NCBI GenBank assembly: GCA_002399735.1
Contig: DHEF01000039.1
Location: forward strand, 92,758 to 102,491
Reading direction: 5' to 3'
Origin: Chitinophagaceae bacterium UBA4857
GTDB taxonomy: Bacteria > Bacteroidota > Bacteroidia > Chitinophagales > Chitinophagaceae
DNA length: 9,734 bases
Shown piece by piece: positions 6,880 through 9,734 of this stretch (positions are counted from its first letter, which is position 1; each line of letters opens with the position of its first letter). A program made the translations under genes and the position numbers. The notes below the pieces were generated by a model. It had not been told where the DNA came from and searched no databases. It worked only from the letters and a program-made list of their open reading frames with translations.

Positions 6880-8226
6880 ATGCTTTTACAAACTATACTG
6901 GTTATTATTCTGTTGCTCAATCTGCGAAAGGAGACAAAGGGTAAAAACGGTTTACAACAATGGGATAAGCTTATTATTACAGCCATTTGTATTAGTGCTG
7001 CGTTGTTTGTGCTGCACAATGTGTTTCTTCCGGTTAGTGGCTTGCTTATCATGTTTAGCTATGGCTTAACAGCGACGGTAATATATACAGTATATACCAA
7101 TACTTTATTTACATCGGGCAAGGCTTTGATAAATGCATTTTGGCCTTTATTTGTACTTAATTTTTTCGAAGATGTTATTTCCATAATTGACAAACCGTTT
7201 TACAAATCGTGGCGTAATTATTTAGAAGGAGCCGAGTTACTGGCTTTGGTTTGGATGGTAGCCATGCTTATAATTAACAACAAGCAGAAAAAAGCACTGG
7301 AAAAAGAAAGAAAGATTAACGAAGAAAAAGAAAAAGAATACAAAATTACCGAGCAAATAAAAGCACAGCTAGAAGTACAGGTAAAAGAACGTACTGCCGA
7401 AATAACACAACAAAAGGAAGAACTACAAAAAACCTTACACGAGCTGGAGTCAACCCAAAGCCAGTTAATACATGCCGAAAAAATGGCCAGCCTGGGTGAG
7501 CTTACCGCCGGCATTGCACATGAAATTCAAAACCCTTTAAACTTTGTAAACAACTTTTCTGAGATAAATGGGGAGCTGTTGGAGGAAATGAAAGTGGCTA
7601 TTGAAAAACAGGATTATGAAGAAGTAAAAGCGCTGATAAATGATATAGCCGATAATGAGAAGAAAATAAATTTACATGGTAAAAGAGCTGACAGTATTGT
7701 GAAAGGTATGTTACAACACAGTCGTACCAGCACGGGCCAAAAAGAATTAACAGATATTAATGCGTTATGCGACGAGTGCATGCGCCTTTCCTACCATGGT
7801 TTAAGGGCAAAAGACAAAACCTTTAATGCCGGTTTTGAAACTAAGTTTGACGAGCAATTAAGTAAAATAAATGTATTACCGCAGGAAATAGGCCGGGTAA
7901 TTCTAAACCTGTGCAACAATGCATTTTATGCCACTAATGCAAAAAAGAAAACCGCGGGAAGCGATTATAAACCGGTAGTATCCATTACAACCGTAGCGGC
8001 CGGTAACGGCGTTGAAATACGGGTGCAGGATAATGGCTCAGGTATACCACAACAGATTATTGATAAAATATTTCAACCTTTTTTTACTACAAAACCTACC
8101 GGGCAAGGCACCGGCCTGGGCCTTAGCATGAGTTATGACATTATTACCAAGGCCCATAACGGTACGTTGCAGGTAACATCACAGGAAAATATAGGCACCA
8201 CTTTCTTCATTAGTTTACCATATTAA
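6880..8226 (+). CDS. Membrane histidine kinase
   Basis: The 448-residue protein has hydrophobic segments at about 3-14, 31-50, 52-72, 84-103 and 116-132, giving four or five membrane spans with almost no periplasmic loops. Sensing is therefore probably within the membrane. A charged coiled coil (about 134-195) leads to the kinase core: His214 in HEIQNPLNF, E215/N218 phosphatase-type motif, N347 (NNAFYA), D384-N-G-S-G388, FQPFFTTK and GQGTGLGL (408-415). The core is about 70% identical by eye to that of the preceding kinase. Even some DNA is shared (AACCTACCGGGCAAGG at 6726-6741 and again near 8095-8110), suggesting a fairly recent duplication with exchange of input domains. The first segment is short and begins almost at the ATG, so an upstream start was considered. 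The preceding stop codon is only 24 bases away, which leaves little room. It is followed after 13 bases by the receiver gene. Confidence 0.93.
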   Translation: MLLQTILVIILLLNLRKETKGKNGLQQWDKLIITAICISAALFVLHNVFLPVSGLLIMFSYGLTATVIYTVYTNTLFTSGKALINAFWPLFVLNFFEDVISIIDKPFYKSWRNYLEGAELLALVWMVAMLIINNKQKKALEKERKINEEKEKEYKITEQIKAQLEVQVKERTAEITQQKEELQKTLHELESTQSQLIHAEKMASLGELTAGIAHEIQNPLNFVNNFSEINGELLEEMKVAIEKQDYEEVKALINDIADNEKKINLHGKRADSIVKGMLQHSRTSTGQKELTDINALCDECMRLSYHGLRAKDKTFNAGFETKFDEQLSKINVLPQEIGRVILNLCNNAFYATNAKKKTAGSDYKPVVSITTVAAGNGVEIRVQDNGSGIPQQIIDKIFQPFFTTKPTGQGTGLGLSMSYDIITKAHNGTLQVTSQENIGTTFFISLPY

Positions 8227-8239
8227 ACCCTTGGGCACC

Positions 8240-8617
8240 ATGAATATTTTAGTTGTAGATGACGAAAGAGATGTACAAACTTTATTTGAACAACGTTTTC
8301 GTAAGGAGATAAGAAGTAATGAACTTAAATTTGCATTCGCTTTTTCGGGTGAAGAAGCGCTGGCTTATTTAAACCAGCACGACCACGAAGCCGTGCTTAT
8401 TTTGTCCGATATAAATATGCCGGGCATGAGCGGACTGGAATTGTTGGACAGGATTAAGAAAAAATATGCTACACCACCGCCACGAGTAATGATGATAACC
8501 GCTTATGGCGATGCGGAAAATTTTAACACAGCAAAATCTTTAGGTGCCGATGATTTTTTAACCAAACCAGTTGATTTTGCCACCTTAAAAGATAAACTTA
8601 AAACTATTGAATCATGA
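8240..8617 (+). CDS. Single-domain CheY-like response regulator
   Basis: It is a stand-alone receiver of 125 residues with no output domain. The start is the ATG at 8240; an in-frame TTG at 8231 would add three residues (MGT) and is less likely. Acidic pocket D7-D8, phosphoacceptor D57 (LSDINMPG), T87 (MMITAYG) and K109 (FLTKP) are all present, so it should be phosphorylated normally. The 20-30 region carries a basic FRKEIR stretch that is also present as FRQKIR in the next gene's receiver, pointing to common origin. Its TGA overlaps the next gene's ATG (ATGA at 8614-8617), implying translational coupling and matched amounts. Possible roles are phosphate sink, relay, or partner-binding output. 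The sequence does not decide between them. Confidence 0.93.
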   Translation: MNILVVDDERDVQTLFEQRFRKEIRSNELKFAFAFSGEEALAYLNQHDHEAVLILSDINMPGMSGLELLDRIKKKYATPPPRVMMITAYGDAENFNTAKSLGADDFLTKPVDFATLKDKLKTIES

Positions 8618-9648
8618 CCAAGATTTTAGTGGCCGATGATGAGGCAGATCTGGAAACATTGATCAGGCAAAAGTTTCGTCAAAAAATAAGAGAGCAACAC
8701 TATGAGTTTGTATTTGCCAGTAATGGTAACGATGCGTTGGAAAAAATTCAACAACATCCGGATATTGATATTCTGTTAAGCGATATTAATATGCCTGAGA
8801 TGGATGGCCTTACACTGTTAAGTAAATTAAACGAGTCTAACTCTTTAATAAAGTCCGTCATTGTATCCGCCTATGGCGATATGGAAAACATTCGTACTGC
8901 CATGAACCGTGGCGCATTTGATTTTATTACAAAGCCCATCAACTTCGAAGACCTGTCACTAACCGTTGAAAAAACACTGGCGCATGTGTTACAGGTAAAA
9001 GAAACACTGAAAGCCATTAAGGAAAACAATATCCTTAAAATGTACGTGGATGAAACGGTGCTAAAGTTTATGGGTGGTCGTGAATTTGAATCGGCATTAA
9101 TGGCTAACGAAATAGTAGAAGCGTCGGTCGTATTCATCGATATTTGTAGCTTTACTGCCATCAGCGAAACCGAATCGCCGGACACGGTGGTTAAGTTGCT
9201 CAACAACTATTTTGATGTAATGGTTAAAGAAATTATTGCGCAAGGTGGTTACGTTGATAAATTTATTGGCGATGCCGTAATGGCCGTTTTCCGTGGCGAC
9301 TATCACCTGGACAGAGCTATTGAGGCAAGTCTTTCCGTTCGGGCAAAAGTGGCGGAGTTACCGGCCTTGGGCACTACGTTTTCCCCAAAAGTATCCATTG
9401 GCATTAACAGTGGCGAAATGATTTCCGGCAACATAGGTTCGGCCAATTTAAAACGGTTGGACTACACCGTAATTGGCGATGTGGTGAATACTGCCCAACG
9501 TTTGCAGGCTATTGCCAAAGAAAATGAAATCATTATAAACGAAACCGCTTACCAGCAAGTGAAAGATTCTTTCCATTGCCAGAAAGCCGGCGAAGTAGCC
9601 TTGAAAAATAAAGCAGGCCTTACCAATATTTATATGGTGATGGATTAA
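8614..9648 (+). CDS. Response regulator with class III adenylyl cyclase output (REC-cyclase)
   Basis: The 344-residue cytoplasmic protein has a receiver (1-120: D8-D9, D57 in LSDINMPEMDG, S85, K107), a helical linker (about 120-165) and a class III cyclase domain (168-344). Both metal-binding aspartates are visible, D176 (VVFIDICSFT) and D220 (DKFIGDAVMAVF). The base-selecting residues are K216 and T285 (DYTVIGD), the Lys/Thr pair of class IIIb adenylyl cyclases, so ATP to cAMP is predicted rather than cGMP. The transition-state residues N292 and R296 (VNTAQR) are also present. One chain carries a full set, so a homodimer would have two active sites, with phosphorylation likely controlling dimer geometry. 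Some class IIIb enzymes respond to bicarbonate; whether this one does is unknown. It is the last gene of the operon, and a repeat follows eight bases after its stop codon. No cAMP receptor or phosphodiesterase gene lies in the window. Confidence 0.94.
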   Translation: MTKILVADDEADLETLIRQKFRQKIREQHYEFVFASNGNDALEKIQQHPDIDILLSDINMPEMDGLTLLSKLNESNSLIKSVIVSAYGDMENIRTAMNRGAFDFITKPINFEDLSLTVEKTLAHVLQVKETLKAIKENNILKMYVDETVLKFMGGREFESALMANEIVEASVVFIDICSFTAISETESPDTVVKLLNNYFDVMVKEIIAQGGYVDKFIGDAVMAVFRGDYHLDRAIEASLSVRAKVAELPALGTTFSPKVSIGINSGEMISGNIGSANLKRLDYTVIGDVVNTAQRLQAIAKENEIIINETAYQQVKDSFHCQKAGEVALKNKAGLTNIYMVMD

Positions 9649-9656
9649 AATAAAAG

Positions 9657-9734
9657 TTTTTTTTGATTACCGGCAGTGGTAATCCTAATCATCGTCCCTT
9701 GCGATCCGATAGGATCGGGATTTAATTTATTTCC
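9657..9734 (-). repeat. Dispersed two-hairpin intergenic repeat, copy D (inverted; cut by window edge)
   Basis: From left to right there is a T8 run (9657-9664), a perfect 7-base stem GATTACC / GGTAATC (9665-9671 and 9678-9684, 6-base loop), a linker with ATCGTCCCTTGCGA (9691-9704), the hairpin CGATCC-GATA-GGATCG (9702-9717), and GGGATTTAATTTATTTCC (9717-9734). It is the inverse of copies A and C. It lies just after the cyclase stop codon and could serve as an untidy 3' end of the operon transcript. The T-run precedes the hairpin rather than following it, so it is not a canonical plus-strand terminator. Confidence 0.8.

Noticed and set aside
9657..9684. Hairpin after the cyclase gene as a rho-independent terminator
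   Set aside because: On the plus strand the T-run precedes the stem, and on the minus strand the stem is followed by A residues. It is better explained as part of the dispersed repeat.
1..9734. Defence island, CRISPR array or prophage
   Set aside because: No nuclease, integrase, transposase or phage gene and no regular spacer-repeat pattern is present. All major genes are metabolic or signalling.

Overview
The window comes from a member of the Bacteroidota. It is AT-rich and lacks clear Shine-Dalgarno sites before its main genes. It has a TAnnTTTG-type promoter candidate, a GH109-type Gfo/Idh/MocA protein with a Tat leader, and histidine kinases of the HEIQNPLNF type common in that phylum. 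A Chitinophagaceae or Sphingobacteriaceae origin is my guess; nothing here fixes the family. No tRNA, rRNA, CRISPR array or transposase gene was seen.

Layout. Bases 1-256 are non-coding and hold one copy of a dispersed hairpin repeat, a small GC-rich hairpin and a degenerate 7-base tandem repeat. Two minus-strand genes follow: pdxH (257-907, pyridoxamine 5'-phosphate oxidase) and a Tat-exported GH109-like oxidoreductase/glycosidase (1022-2479). A strong rho-independent terminator (969-998) separates them. Bases 2480-2960 have no convincing gene but carry a 20-base imperfect palindrome upstream of the GH109-like gene. On the plus strand, 2961-4697 encodes a secreted metal-dependent amidohydrolase with a C-terminal SnoaL/NTF2-like domain.

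The right half (4951-9648) is a compact four-gene signalling operon. It encodes a soluble histidine kinase with an N-terminal SnoaL/NTF2-like domain and a GAF-like middle region, a membrane histidine kinase, a single-domain CheY-like receiver, and a receiver fused to a class III nucleotide cyclase. Gaps are 24 and 13 bases, and the last two genes overlap by 4 bases. The kinases share a nearly identical catalytic core (about 70% identity by eye) but have unrelated inputs. The simplest reading is that two different signals feed one or both receivers. Phosphorylation of the cyclase receiver would then set cAMP output, with the stand-alone receiver as a competing target, phosphate sink or second output. 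All catalytic residues I can check are present. The cyclase has the Lys/Thr pair of class IIIb adenylyl cyclases.

A roughly 75-base composite repeat made of two hairpins occurs at the left edge, at 4769-4850 and, inverted, at 9657-9734. The last two copies bracket the signalling operon. This repeat arrangement and the dual-kinase/cAMP operon are the most interesting parts of the window.
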